Source: Spirochaetaceae bacterium UBA6089 (GTDB lineage Bacteria > Spirochaetota > Spirochaetia > Treponematales > Rectinemataceae). From it: a DNA stretch of 33,238 nt. Within the stretch, counting starts at the first letter, position 1. Each line of letters starts with the position of its first letter. The stretch is taken from contig DIXD01000093.1 of the NCBI GenBank assembly GCA_002435985.1, positions 1 through 33,238 on the forward strand. The letters run 5' to 3'. Both the position numbers and the translations under genes were made by a program. Of this stretch, positions 1-8,857 are shown piece by piece. Under the pieces are notes generated by a model that did no database searches, was not told the origin of the DNA, and saw nothing but the letters and a program-made list of their open reading frames with translations.

Positions 1-2993
1 AGGGCGCCGTCCGCCGTCCTGCCGTCCCAGAGGATTTCTCCAGGCCGGCTCCCTTTGAATTCCCACGAGCGCCTCAGGGTTCCCTGGGCATCGCGCAATT
101 CGCCAGTCCAGAGATGCTCACTCGACCCCAGCTGTGAGATGATCACCTGGGCCTGCTGGACACCGCCTCGTGGATTGAAAAACCCACGGGAAGTCGAAAC
201 CTGTGCTGTCGGAGCAACCGTGTCCACGACAAAATCCTGGCTCGACGCCTCTGTGTTCCAGCCGTTTTCGTACTCGAGCGAGAACGCCATGTGGTAGGAA
301 CCGTCCGATAGCCGAGCGCCAAGAGCCCTACCGTCGAACTGATATGCTCCCGGTGGAGGATTGTCGCCATCGCCCGAAAGCAGCGAACGTCGCGAGATGC
401 CATCCACGACATCCAACTTCCAAGAGATCAGACCCTCAGTGCTGTCCACGCCGAGTTTTAAGCCAAGGACATCGGCCACTCCATCGTCATTCGGGCTGAA
501 TGCCTCGCGATTGAGCACAAGGGAAGCACGAGGCGTCCTCGTGTCGACGACCACCGGAGCATAGCTCGTAAGGAATTCGTTGCCCGCGACATCGGTGCTC
601 GCGACCTCGAGGGTGTAGCTGTCGTCTACGACACGTCGGCCGGTCGCATCCCTACCGTCCCACACGAAGCGCTCGGGGAGCGTATCGCGGTACTGTTGGC
701 TGTATACGGATTTGCCCGCCTTGTTCTTGATACTCAGTATCCACTGAACTTCCCTGCTGCCCGTGAGCGTAAAGGCCACTGTATCGCGGCTGCCGTCACC
801 GTCCGGGCTGAAGATCGACCGCACGTCGTCGAGAGCGATCTCAGCGGAAGGAGGCGTTGCGTCGAGCACAAAGGAATCCGAGTAGACGATAGGCGAATAT
901 CCGTTGCGATATTTCATCTCGATGCCGGCTCGGTACTGTCCGTCTGGAAGGGCCTTTCCCGAAGCATCCCGCCCACTGAAAGCCAATGAGTCAACAGGAG
1001 GATTGCTGCCGTCGCCGGAAGAAGACCAAACGGTCTTGCCGTTTTGATCCTGGATGACTTCTCTCCATGAGAGGAGATTGTTGAGAGACTCGATGTCAAA
1101 AGAAATATTGATCGTGCCTGCCGGCCCCTCTTTGATCGGGCTGAAAGCTCTCTTGTCGGCTGCGACGCGGACGGCCGGACGGCTCGTGTCGACCACGATC
1201 CAATCCGACTTGTCGGCCGCAGCGCCAATTATCTTCGAACCTACATTCCCCGCCGGGTCCATGCTGGACAGCCTGAACCGGTAATACCCATCGGGCACAC
1301 GCTTGCCCGTATCGTTGGTGCCGTCCCATATAAAATCGCGCGGTGCAGAGCGTCCTTTTTGATCGATGGTCCGCACGGCCACGCCGTTCCCGTCGAGAAT
1401 TTCATATTTCCAATTATCCTCTATCGAGCCCTGGGTCCTGAAGGAAATGGTATCTCTGTTGTTATCCCCGTCGGGGCTGAATATCAGCGAATCGTTGCCC
1501 AAGTAGAGCTGCTCATCGCCCATCACCCAGGCGTTCACCGTGGGTGGGCTGCGATCCACTACGACATTCATCGACGAGTCATAGTCGATGTTGGTGTTTC
1601 CGAGGTCATCCCAGGCATGGAAACTCACGATATACGTCCCTTCGGGCACGAGGTTGCCCTCGTCGTCCTTGCCGTCCCAGCGCACGGCATCAGGGACAAA
1701 GACGCTGTGTTTCGAATAGCCGAAACCTTCTTTTAAAGAAGAGAAAGAATCGATATGCTCCGGTACATTCGATTCTTCGGTGATGGTCCGCACGACCTTG
1801 CCCGAGGAGCGGTCCTCGACTTTGAAGAGCCAACCTGCGATTATCCTCTGCTCGTCCTTTATCGTGAGGGGTAGTTCGAGCCAATCCTGATTACCGTCAG
1901 CGTTGGGCGAAACATAAGCGACTGGAATGCCGCTCGTGGTTGCGGGCAGCTGCAGCTTCACCTCGGGGGGGCTCTTGTCGCGCTGTCCCCATGTAAGCTG
2001 CGCACCGACGCTGAACGCATCCAGAGAATCGTACAGCGGCATAAAGCCAGCTGCGGGCGCTACCTCCGACACGCTCCTGCTCTGGGGTCCCGCTATCCCG
2101 AGGGGGATGCTCCCGGAAAACGTGAGCGAAGGCCAGAGGCTCCTGCCCGAGTCCTGTTGAATATCGTATAGACTGCTCGCCATCGAAAGGCGCAGCGTCA
2201 AGAGGTTCCGATAGGAGAAGGCCAATCCAAGTTCGGCTTCGATGTCGTTGAAGGAAGGGACCCGCAGATCCACATTCGCCCGCATGCGCAGATTATATTC
2301 GTTCAGCAGATCTCCGCTGAATCCGATTCCGGGAGTGAAGGCTGCGGGAAAGCCCGTTGAGGCGGTGCTGCCCACCGACATGCCCACGGGGGGTGTCTGA
2401 TAGTTGAATTCTTTGCCGAGCCCGTTCAGTACAAACCCTAGCCTGGAATTTTTCAAAAAGCCGAGATCTCCCAATTCCTTGATGGCCCCGATGTCCGACC
2501 AGAGCCCCCAACCGAAGGTCCCGTTTCCACCCATGGCCAGCCACGCCGAGGCTCCGACCGACAGGGTGCTCGATATCTTTTTAGAAAAGCCCCCACCGGC
2601 CGTGACAAAGGTACCGAGCGGCATGCTCGTCATGGCGCCCGGAGCGCTGAACAGACGTACCGATCCATTCCACACACCGTAGGAAGTAGGCAGGCTGAAG
2701 GCGGCCATCGCGGCGCTACCCCAGCCCTGGGGACTTCCTGTGGACATATCGGCAATACCCGTATATGACAGTGCAAGATCGAAAAGTTCAGTCTCCGCCG
2801 TGGAGGCAGGGTTGAGCAGAAAATTCCATGGACCAGTACGCTGTTCCGTCAGCGACGCGCCGCTGCCCATGGTCCAAGGGCCGTAAATTCTACCGAGCAG
2901 CGATGCACCTTCGGGCGGATCATAGGCAGATGCAGCGCTCAACCCCATGACGAGGATTCCAAGCACTATCGCAAAATCTCGGGCTTTTTTCAT
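1..2993 (-). CDS. Large exported protein: outer-membrane-type N-terminus plus FlgD-like Ig repeats (partial, C-terminus off the left edge)
   Basis: About 997 codons are open to the left edge with no stop. The start at 2993 is chosen because a purine-rich AAGAAGGGG lies 6 nt upstream; an ATG two codons earlier touches that site. A signal peptide (MKKARDF, hydrophobic core, ending SAASA before YDPP) predicts export. Residues about 25-340 are rich in aromatic and glycine strands and open with an NPAS stretch that resembles FadL/PorV/UPF0164 membrane proteins of spirochaetes; this is an inference from style. From about nucleotide 1970 leftwards come at least six Ig-like repeats of 100-110 residues, each with an FSPDGD-type entry, WDG-x-D-x-x-G, a P-D/E-G-x-Y strand and, in every second copy, a D-x-x-GN end, as in FlgD_ig domains. 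Likely a cell-surface or periplasmic structural protein. The exact function is unknown. Confidence 0.8.
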   Translation of the reverse strand, partial: MKKARDFAIVLGILVMGLSAASAYDPPEGASLLGRIYGPWTMGSGASLTEQRTGPWNFLLNPASTAETELFDLALSYTGIADMSTGSPQGWGSAAMAAFSLPTSYGVWNGSVRLFSAPGAMTSMPLGTFVTAGGGFSKKISSTLSVGASAWLAMGGNGTFGWGLWSDIGAIKELGDLGFLKNSRLGFVLNGLGKEFNYQTPPVGMSVGSTASTGFPAAFTPGIGFSGDLLNEYNLRMRANVDLRVPSFNDIEAELGLAFSYRNLLTLRLSMASSLYDIQQDSGRSLWPSLTFSGSIPLGIAGPQSRSVSEVAPAAGFMPLYDSLDAFSVGAQLTWGQRDKSPPEVKLQLPATTSGIPVAYVSPNADGNQDWLELPLTIKDEQRIIAGWLFKVEDRSSGKVVRTITEESNVPEHIDSFSSLKEGFGYSKHSVFVPDAVRWDGKDDEGNLVPEGTYIVSFHAWDDLGNTNIDYDSSMNVVVDRSPPTVNAWVMGDEQLYLGNDSLIFSPDGDNNRDTISFRTQGSIEDNWKYEILDGNGVAVRTIDQKGRSAPRDFIWDGTNDTGKRVPDGYYRFRLSSMDPAGNVGSKIIGAAADKSDWIVVDTSRPAVRVAADKRAFSPIKEGPAGTINISFDIESLNNLLSWREVIQDQNGKTVWSSSGDGSNPPVDSLAFSGRDASGKALPDGQYRAGIEMKYRNGYSPIVYSDSFVLDATPPSAEIALDDVRSIFSPDGDGSRDTVAFTLTGSREVQWILSIKNKAGKSVYSQQYRDTLPERFVWDGRDATGRRVVDDSYTLEVASTDVAGNEFLTSYAPVVVDTRTPRASLVLNREAFSPNDDGVADVLGLKLGVDSTEGLISWKLDVVDGISRRSLLSGDGDNPPPGAYQFDGRALGARLSDGSYHMAFSLEYENGWNTEASSQDFVVDTVAPTAQVSTSRGFFNPRGGVQQAQVIISQLGSSEHLWTGELRDAQGTLRRSWEFKGSRPGEILWDGRTADGA

Positions 2994-3068
2994 CGACATC
3001 CCCTTCTTTATCCAAAAGGCTTCAATTTTAATCTATCACAGCGGAAGCCGAACTTCAGGGCCTCCCTA

Positions 3069-4046
3069 TCACTGATACATGACGAGACTCGGCCTCGGAT
3101 CAAGCTGCATGACCTCAGCGGGCGACATGAGCGGCATGTCGAAACCCGCCGTAGGGAAATCCGACTTGAAAAACAACTTGAACCCTTTGACGGGCATGTT
3201 GAGGGCCACTGCATTGCGCTGGTATGTGGCCTTCTTCATCTCCGGAGAGCCGAATCCATCCGCGGTATGGATGAGGATGACCCGGTCCCTGTGCGATACC
3301 ACGCTCTGCCGAGTCTGAATCATTCTATCCGCAAACTGGTGGACCACGAGCATCCGAATGCCGGCTATATCGTGCTGCCGTATGTATTCATCCATGTAAT
3401 CCTGGGCCTCATTCAGCTCCTTTGCCGTGATGGACCCTATTTCCTTCATGGGGCTGAGCGTGCGCCATTCCGGGTCGATCGCGAGGTGCACATTGGGGTA
3501 CTCCAGATAGGGCAGAATCTTCTCCATGGCCTCGAGCACGCTATATTTGCCTATCTGGTGGTCGATAAATACCAACATGCCTTCGGACTGAGCATATTTG
3601 ATGTAGTCGATCAATGTCGCATCGTCGAGGTATCCTATTTCACCACCCGGCCAGCACGTCCCATAGATAATGTAGAAGGCCGGAATCGCGCCGTCTTTGC
3701 CGTTGACCTGGTCGTACTGGGCCGCAGTCTCCTTCACCATCGCCGCGATTTCCTCCTTGGGATAGCGTCCCAGAATACCCATCTTATTAGAGAGGGGGCT
3801 CCCATAATATGCCACGATGGTTTTGTTCGCGATGAGCGGTATCCGATCCCATAAAAAACCACCGCCCGACTGATAGTTGACCAGACGCATGTTCTGGTCG
3901 ATGCGGGCGACATATTCCTTTCTGTATAGAGTCGGAAAAAGCCTATAAGGAAAAGGCTCCGTCGCATGCACCAAAGACGGCAGCAGCACACACACGAGCA
4001 CCGAGACCCAGAACACCTTCAATATCGAACGTTTCGCACAACCCAT
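3069..4046 (-). CDS. Secreted conserved protein of unknown function, possibly TIM-barrel
   Basis: 325 residues. I place the start at 4046 (MGCAKRSILKVFW) because GGAAAGGG stands 6-7 nt before it and it gives a clean signal peptide ending LVHA before TEPFPYR. The longer reading to 4175 would begin inside the rpmB terminator, and the ATG at 4076 has no ribosome site. The mature part has alternating strand/helix segments (AYYGSPLSNKMGILG, VFIDHQIG, VHLAIDPEW, IRMLVVHQF, VILIHTADGFG, VKGFKLFF) that look like the beta-strands of a TIM barrel with acidic and His residues at strand ends, as in glycoside-hydrolase-like folds. I do not recognise the family with confidence and assign no reaction. It lies 75 bp upstream of the FlgD-Ig protein gene, same strand, so the two may be co-transcribed and both act outside the cytoplasm. 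Confidence 0.7.
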   Translation of the reverse strand: MGCAKRSILKVFWVSVLVCVLLPSLVHATEPFPYRLFPTLYRKEYVARIDQNMRLVNYQSGGGFLWDRIPLIANKTIVAYYGSPLSNKMGILGRYPKEEIAAMVKETAAQYDQVNGKDGAIPAFYIIYGTCWPGGEIGYLDDATLIDYIKYAQSEGMLVFIDHQIGKYSVLEAMEKILPYLEYPNVHLAIDPEWRTLSPMKEIGSITAKELNEAQDYMDEYIRQHDIAGIRMLVVHQFADRMIQTRQSVVSHRDRVILIHTADGFGSPEMKKATYQRNAVALNMPVKGFKLFFKSDFPTAGFDMPLMSPAEVMQLDPRPSLVMYQ

Positions 4047-4124
4047 GCCGAACCCTTTCCACCTGTGTTGATTCATTATTGTATCGGCATGGGAGGCACA
4101 TGTCTGTAGTGTTGCACGACCAAC

Positions 4125-4154
4125 AACGTATCTGTCGAAAACGTATCTATCGAA
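4125..4154. repeat. 15-bp tandem duplication
   Basis: AACGTATCTGTCGAA is followed directly by AACGTATCTATCGAA, differing at one base. It sits in the non-coding spacer between the rpmB terminator and the secreted protein gene, so it could affect the promoter of the latter. It may be only a replication-slippage product. Confidence 0.7.
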
Positions 4155-4184
4155 AAAGAAAAAGCCGCCATGCACGGCGGCTTT
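4153..4184 (-). terminator. Intrinsic terminator of rpmB
   Basis: On the minus strand a perfect 9-bp stem, AAAGCCGCC paired with GGCGGCTTT, closes a 6-nt loop and is followed by a T-rich run (TTTTTCTTTTTC). It lies 63 bp after the rpmB stop codon. The plus-strand reading lacks a comparable T run, so it acts for rpmB. Confidence 0.88.
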
Positions 4185-4247
4185 CCTCTGTCATTCTTTC
4201 ATGCCCCACGGTTGCGGCGTATTCCCCGCAAGCAACAGGCAAGGCAA

Positions 4248-4439
4248 TCAGACATACTTCTCCACTTTTCCGGACTTGAGACACCGAGTGCACACTTTCA
4301 TGCGACGTACGGTCCCATTCTCAAGAGTACGAAGCTGGACGAGATTGGGGTACCAGGTTCTGCGCGTGCGATTTTTCGCGTGCGACACGTTATTTCCGAA
4401 AAGGGTCCCTTTACCGCAGATTTCACAAACTCTCGACAT
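4248..4439 (-). CDS. rpmB: 50S ribosomal protein bL28
   Basis: 63 residues, the normal size for bL28. The start MSRVCEICGKG is preceded by a TGGAGA ribosome site 6-7 nt upstream; the longer reading to 4514 runs through the promoter. The protein has the two CxxC pairs of the zinc-binding (C+) form: CEIC near the N-terminus and CTRC near residue 51. It also has the family's VSHAKNRTRR segment, in which basic residues contact 23S rRNA. It is a structural protein of the large subunit. It has its own promoter (4468-4496) and terminator (4153-4184), so it is a single-gene transcript between ffh and the secreted protein gene. Retaining all four Cys fits a cell with the zinc-replete form of this protein. 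Confidence 0.95.
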   Translation of the reverse strand: MSRVCEICGKGTLFGNNVSHAKNRTRRTWYPNLVQLRTLENGTVRRMKVCTRCLKSGKVEKYV

Positions 4440-4460
4440 AGTTGTCTCCACAAAATTTAG

Positions 4461-4496
4461 TCGATGCACTATAGCGGAATCCTCAGAACATGTAAA
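4461..4496 (-). promoter_or_regulatory. Sigma-70 promoter of rpmB
   Basis: On the minus strand: -35 TTTACA (4496-4491), a 17-bp spacer, and -10 TATAGT (4473-4468). Each hexamer matches the consensus at 5 of 6 positions. The expected transcript start is near 4461, giving a leader of about 22 nt. Confidence 0.75.
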
Positions 4497-4534
4497 GTAG
4501 TCTGTCGGGTACACGCGCCCGAAATCGTCGTTGC

Positions 4535-5860
4535 CTATGGATTGCTGCCGAACATTTTCGCCATAGCGCCCTTGTTCTTGACCATCTTCTTCATCATCGT
4601 CCTGGATTTCTCGAATTTTTTGAGGAGTCTGTTGACCTCCGCGGCCGAGGTGCCCGAGCCCTTGGCAATCCGGCTCCGCCGGGAAGGACCGATAATGAGG
4701 TGGTTCTGGCGCTCCTTTTTGGTCATGGACAAGAGTATGGCCTCTTCGTATTTCATCTCCTGAAGATCGAGGCGGTCCTCGTCCACCTGACCCGCAAGAC
4801 CCGGGATCATCTCGAGCATGGACTTCATAGAACCCATCTTCTTCACCTTGCGGATCTGATCGAGATAATCCTCGAGCGTGAAGGTTTCTTGGCTTATCTT
4901 ACGCTCAAGCTCGGTGGCCTCTTTCTGGTCGTACACTTCCTGGGCCTTTTCGACGAGCGATACAATGTCGCCCATGCCTAGGATGCGGTTGGCGATCCTG
5001 TCGGGATAGAAGGGCTCAAGGCCGTCGATATGTTCGCTGACGCCGATGAACTTGATCGCCTTGCCGGTTATGGACTTGAGCGAAAGCGCCGCGCCACCTC
5101 GGGTGTCCGAATCGAATTTCGTAAGGATGACACCGGTCACGCCAACCTTTTCGTCGAAGGCCTTCGCAATGTCGACCGCCGACTGGCCTGTCATGGCATC
5201 TGCGACAAGGAGGCTCTCCACAGGAGAAAGGGCATCGCGGATGCGCACGAGTTCCTGCATAAGGGGCTCGTCGATCTGGAGTCGACCCGCGGTGTCGACG
5301 ATGATCAGGTCGTGGCCTTCGCGGCGCGCGCGCGCCAGAGCATTGCGCGCAACCAACACGGGATCCCTGACATCCTCGCGGTGGATATCGACACCCACCT
5401 GTGTTGCCAGCACCGCAAGTTGTTCGGCCGCAGCCGGCCTCACAAGGTCGCAAGCCACAAGAAGAACCTTGCGACCTCGCTTTTTAAGAAGGTAAGCAAG
5501 CTTCGCGGCCGTGGTGGTCTTTCCGGACCCCTGGAGGCCAAGCAAGAGAATCACGCTCTGGGTGTCGGTACCTTTGAGCGCAAGGTCCTGCTTCTCGTCG
5601 CCGAGGAGCGCCACCATACGGTCGTACACGATTTTTATGAACTGCTGGCCAGGCGTCACCGAACGGAGCACTTTTTCGCCCTTGGCCTCCTCCAGCGCCC
5701 CATTGATAAAGCGCCGGACAACTCGGACGTTGACATCGGCCTCTAGCAGCGCGATCTTTATGCGCTCGAGCGCATCCTCGACATTTTTCTCCGAAATCGA
5801 GGCTTTTCCGCTTATGGTTCGAAAGACATCGGTAAAGGTTTCCGAAATTTTTTCAAGCAT
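4535..5860 (-). CDS. ffh: Signal recognition particle protein Ffh (SRP54)
   Basis: 441 residues, close to the family norm of 440-450. An N-terminal helical bundle is followed by the GTPase (NG) domain with P-loop GLQGSGKTTTAAKLA at about 107-121, DTAGR (G3), TKFD (G4) and the SRP-specific DTRGGAALS segment. The C-terminal methionine-rich M domain (from about 330) carries GSGTSAAEVNRLLKKFEK, the helix-turn-helix that binds 4.5S RNA, and a Met/Lys-rich tail. The protein binds signal sequences of nascent membrane and exported proteins and hands them to FtsY. It is the last gene of a same-strand series with the HD protein (24 bp away), a PBP and lepB, which suits a secretion theme. No SRP RNA gene was seen in the window. 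Confidence 0.97.
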   Translation of the reverse strand: MLEKISETFTDVFRTISGKASISEKNVEDALERIKIALLEADVNVRVVRRFINGALEEAKGEKVLRSVTPGQQFIKIVYDRMVALLGDEKQDLALKGTDTQSVILLLGLQGSGKTTTAAKLAYLLKKRGRKVLLVACDLVRPAAAEQLAVLATQVGVDIHREDVRDPVLVARNALARARREGHDLIIVDTAGRLQIDEPLMQELVRIRDALSPVESLLVADAMTGQSAVDIAKAFDEKVGVTGVILTKFDSDTRGGAALSLKSITGKAIKFIGVSEHIDGLEPFYPDRIANRILGMGDIVSLVEKAQEVYDQKEATELERKISQETFTLEDYLDQIRKVKKMGSMKSMLEMIPGLAGQVDEDRLDLQEMKYEEAILLSMTKKERQNHLIIGPSRRSRIAKGSGTSAAEVNRLLKKFEKSRTMMKKMVKNKGAMAKMFGSNP

Positions 5861-5884
5861 GGTATCTTCCCAATGTATAGAACA

Positions 5885-6448
5885 TCATAGATTTCCCTTG
5901 AGCCCTATTTCGGGAGCGACATCCCTCAGTGCCAGGATCGTTTCCCCGATGAGCTCCTCAAGGGGAATGCCGAGCATCTGTGCGCCCTGTTCAATGATAT
6001 TTCTGCGCACGCCCGCGGCAAAGGCCGCCGAGCCCCATTTCTTCTTCACCGACTTCACCTCCATGTCGAGCACACTACGCGAGGGCCGCACATAGGCGCA
6101 AGCGGCGATGAAGCCGGTCAGCTCATCGGTGGCAAAGAGCACTTTCTCCATGACGTGCACAGGCTCGACGTCGGTGCAGATGCCCCAGCCGTGGCTCTCC
6201 ACCGCGCGGATAAACGCGTCGTCAAAACCTGCAGGCTCCAGAATCTCTCGGGCATGGCCCAGGTGTTCCTCGGGATATTTCTGATAATCGATATCGTGCA
6301 ACAGACCTACGAGCCCCCAGTATTCTTCGTCTTCCCCATATTTTCTGGCAAAGCGACGCATCACCGCCTCAACCGAGAGAGCGTGACGCCATAACGACTC
6401 ATCGGAATTCCACTGCCTCCACAGGATGACGGCCTGATCTCTTGTCAT
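5885..6448 (-). CDS. HD-domain metal-dependent hydrolase
   Basis: 187 residues. The start at 6448 (MTRDQAVILW) has AGAGGTG about 6 nt upstream; a GTG three codons earlier abuts that site. The HD-superfamily pattern is present: His22 (LWRHAL), the HD pair His51-Asp52 in LLHDIDY, a further His in the ESHGWG segment and an Asp in FATDELTGF. This gives a metal-binding helical phosphohydrolase core. Related small HD proteins are often annotated as HDIG-type hydrolases; the substrate cannot be told from the sequence. There are no membrane segments, so it is cytoplasmic. It lies 36 bp after the PBP gene and 24 bp before ffh, all on one strand, and is probably co-transcribed with them. Confidence 0.85.
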   Translation of the reverse strand: MTRDQAVILWRQWNSDESLWRHALSVEAVMRRFARKYGEDEEYWGLVGLLHDIDYQKYPEEHLGHAREILEPAGFDDAFIRAVESHGWGICTDVEPVHVMEKVLFATDELTGFIAACAYVRPSRSVLDMEVKSVKKKWGSAAFAAGVRRNIIEQGAQMLGIPLEELIGETILALRDVAPEIGLKGNL

Positions 6449-6484
6449 GATGTACACCTCTGGCGATCTATAATTCTTGGGTTT

Positions 6485-8359
6485 CTATTGTAGCCGAAGC
6501 ACTATTCTTGTACCAGCCTCCACAGCAGTGCCGACGGGGGGGCTCTGTTCGACGACATAACCATCTCCCAAGATCTGGACTTCGATGTCGCGGCGCAAGA
6601 GGAGGGGCAGAAGCTGACGTTTCGAAAAACCTGTGAGATCTGGCATTCTCGAACCGATCACTGCAGGGGCTGGTTCCTGAATCGTCACAAGGCCTCCATG
6701 GCTCGTGATCTGACTCTTGCCGCGAGGCAGCCCAAGGATGTTGATGGCGGATTCGGCCGCATCCCGTAGAACGGGGGCCGCTATCTGGCCTCCAAGGTAG
6801 GACTCTCCCTTTGGTTTTACGATCGCCACATAGATCGCGACTTTTGGGCTGTCCGCGGGGAGTATGCCGAGCGTGCTTGCGATAAAGTCGGTGTCCGAGT
6901 ACGTCCTCGTCTTGGCATCGATCATCTGGGCAGTCCCTGTCTTTACTGCCATCCGCACATCGGGAACCTTGGCGCGCCAGCCTGTACCTTCAAGACTGCC
7001 GGCCGACTCCATGGCGGTGATGATTGCCCTCGATGTCTCGGGCGAGATGGCCTGCCGAACACCGACGGTCTGGTGAGTATAGAGAATTTTGCCATCAGCG
7101 TCCTCGATGCGCAGCACGGTGCCGGGCTTGAGGAGAATGCCGCCGTTGGCGATCGCCGATGCCGCAGTGATCATCTGTAGCGCCGTCACACGAATTTCCT
7201 GACCAATCGCCACCGTGGGCTTGGTGCGCGCGGACCACTTCTCCGGCTCCTGAAGGCTACCGGGATTCTCCCCAGGAGAACCTATGCCGGTCTTTTCCGT
7301 AAAACCAAAGTTCAAGATGCGCGAGTAAAATTCGTTCTCCGATATCCTGTCCGACGCATAACCTGCGCCGGCATTGCTACTCTTTGCAAGAATACCGGCC
7401 AAATCCAACATGCCGTACGAATTCAGATCTTTAATGACGACCTTCTCTCCAGAGGGAAAGGTCCTGCGGTAGGCGCCGTCGCAGTTGAACGTCGTTTTCG
7501 GCGTAATAAGCCCGGCGTCCAATATCGAGGCCATCGAAAAAATCTTGAAGACACTTCCAGGCTCATAGGAGTACACCGACATTCTATCCTCGCGCTCAGA
7601 CTCTTTAAAACTCCCAAAGGTGTTCGGATCGAAATCGGGCATCTGGACATATGCGAGCACTTCTCCACTGTTGACATCCATTGCGATCATGAAGAGCGAT
7701 TCCGCCTTGTTGTCGCTCATCGCTTTGCGTGCAAGTTGTTCCAGCGCATACTGTAGGCGCGCATCGATGGTGAGGTAGACGTCGTTGCCGCGTGCTGTAT
7801 TTCCCCCCGCACCTGCGAGTATGGACTCGTATTTATATTCGATTCCCTCGAGACCCCTGTTGCCTTCACCGGTAAAGCCAAGGAGGTGCGATGCCAGCCT
7901 TCCTTCCGGATAAATCCGGCCATTCACCTCTTCCAGCACGAAGCCCACCAGCTGCCCCTCATCCTGCTTTTCCTGCAACGGCTTCACCGTATCCACGTCG
8001 AGTCTCTTGGCAAGATAGACAAAATTCTGATTAGACTCGCGGATTTTTTGTTCCAGAACGCTAAGATCGACACCCAGGGCGCGGGCGACGACCCGTAAGT
8101 CTTCGGTAATCTTGTAGGGATCGATTTCATTCTTGCGGATTGCGAGATTGAATTTCGGGATATCGAAAGCCAGTACCCTGCCGTTTCTGTCGAGAATCTT
8201 TCCACGCTCAACCGGCCTGTTCTCGGCAACGAAGCCCGTGTCCGGGCCTTCGAGCGCAAGCGCTGCATATCGAACAAACACTACGGCGGCGAATACGCCG
8301 AGAAGGACGACAAGAACAAGGCTTCTTCGACGAAAGCGGGCCTCTGTATACTGCTCCAT
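6485..8359 (-). CDS. Class B penicillin-binding protein (FtsI/PBP2x type) with C-terminal PASTA domain
   Basis: 624 residues from the start at 8359 (MEQYTEARFRR), preceded by AGAGGT 6-7 nt upstream; the longer reading would begin inside lepB. A cytoplasmic tail is followed by one membrane anchor (about 14-36), a dimerisation/pedestal region beginning RPVERGKILDRNGR, then the transpeptidase domain with all active-site motifs: S269-V-F-K272 (SxxK), S327-S328-N329 (SxN) and K473-T-G. About residues 565-624 form one PASTA domain (PDLTGFSKRQLLPLLLRR through PPVGTAVEAG). It cross-links peptidoglycan at the septum or sidewall. PASTA-bearing class B PBPs are best known from Gram-positives but also occur in spirochaetes. 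It follows lepB by 4 bp, so the two are coupled. Confidence 0.93.
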   Translation of the reverse strand: MEQYTEARFRRRSLVLVVLLGVFAAVVFVRYAALALEGPDTGFVAENRPVERGKILDRNGRVLAFDIPKFNLAIRKNEIDPYKITEDLRVVARALGVDLSVLEQKIRESNQNFVYLAKRLDVDTVKPLQEKQDEGQLVGFVLEEVNGRIYPEGRLASHLLGFTGEGNRGLEGIEYKYESILAGAGGNTARGNDVYLTIDARLQYALEQLARKAMSDNKAESLFMIAMDVNSGEVLAYVQMPDFDPNTFGSFKESEREDRMSVYSYEPGSVFKIFSMASILDAGLITPKTTFNCDGAYRRTFPSGEKVVIKDLNSYGMLDLAGILAKSSNAGAGYASDRISENEFYSRILNFGFTEKTGIGSPGENPGSLQEPEKWSARTKPTVAIGQEIRVTALQMITAASAIANGGILLKPGTVLRIEDADGKILYTHQTVGVRQAISPETSRAIITAMESAGSLEGTGWRAKVPDVRMAVKTGTAQMIDAKTRTYSDTDFIASTLGILPADSPKVAIYVAIVKPKGESYLGGQIAAPVLRDAAESAINILGLPRGKSQITSHGGLVTIQEPAPAVIGSRMPDLTGFSKRQLLPLLLRRDIEVQILGDGYVVEQSPPVGTAVEAGTRIVLRLQ

Positions 8360-8363
8360 CCGA

Positions 8364-8795
8364 CTACCTCTGGGGAATGACCTTTCCAACTACTGCATCG
8401 AACGGCACAAGGCCAAAATCTCTCGAATCGATGGACTCGATCCCATTATCCCCAATCAAAAAATATTCGAGTGAACCCGTGTCGCCACGAATCTCTCCGA
8501 TTCTTTTTATCACCATCTTTTGAGTATCGGGACGCAGTGCAGCGACGACGTCTCCGCGCTCGGGGAGTTTCCACCATACCACATATTCCCCATCGATTCC
8601 GCGGATTCCGTACGCAGTCTTCAGAATCAGCACGACGCTGTTGTTTCGGTAATGCGGCAGCATCGATTTTCCTTCTACGACAGCCGCATCGAGGACAAAG
8701 GTCCTCACGGCGAACGCGGCGAGGACGACGACAACGATGGTGCCAACCGTGCTGTCACGTGTTCGTCTCTTGTGCCGAGTCGCCCCTTCATTCAT
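8364..8795 (-). CDS. lepB: Signal peptidase I, short form
   Basis: 143 residues, at the small end for type I signal peptidases. One N-terminal membrane anchor (about 17-35) follows a basic tail, then box B GKSMLP with nucleophile Ser44 and box D VIKRIG with general base Lys97. Box E is recognisable as IGDN followed by SIDSRDFG. The catalytic Ser/Lys dyad is therefore intact, and the short length reflects loss of the non-catalytic insertion domain. It cleaves signal peptides on the outer face of the cytoplasmic membrane. It leads the minus-strand series PBP, HD protein, ffh and is divergent from the LysM/M23 gene. The ribosome site (AAGAGAG) is moderate. Spirochaetes often carry more than one lepB, so this may be one of several. 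Confidence 0.92.
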   Translation of the reverse strand: MNEGATRHKRRTRDSTVGTIVVVVLAAFAVRTFVLDAAVVEGKSMLPHYRNNSVVLILKTAYGIRGIDGEYVVWWKLPERGDVVAALRPDTQKMVIKRIGEIRGDTGSLEYFLIGDNGIESIDSRDFGLVPFDAVVGKVIPQR

Positions 8796-8844
8796 TCAGA
8801 CAATCTCTCTTTCTGTCGTTTGCGTTCGGATTTCCGGCAGTTTA

Positions 8845-8857
8845 CGATAAATTATCG
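8845..8857. promoter_or_regulatory. Palindrome in the lepB / M23 divergent promoter region
   Basis: CGATAA-A-TTATCG is a perfect 6+6 inverted repeat with a one-base centre in the 90-bp spacer between two divergent genes. It overlaps the most AT-rich, promoter-like part of the spacer. It could be an operator serving both directions. No known regulator site is recognised. Confidence 0.35.
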
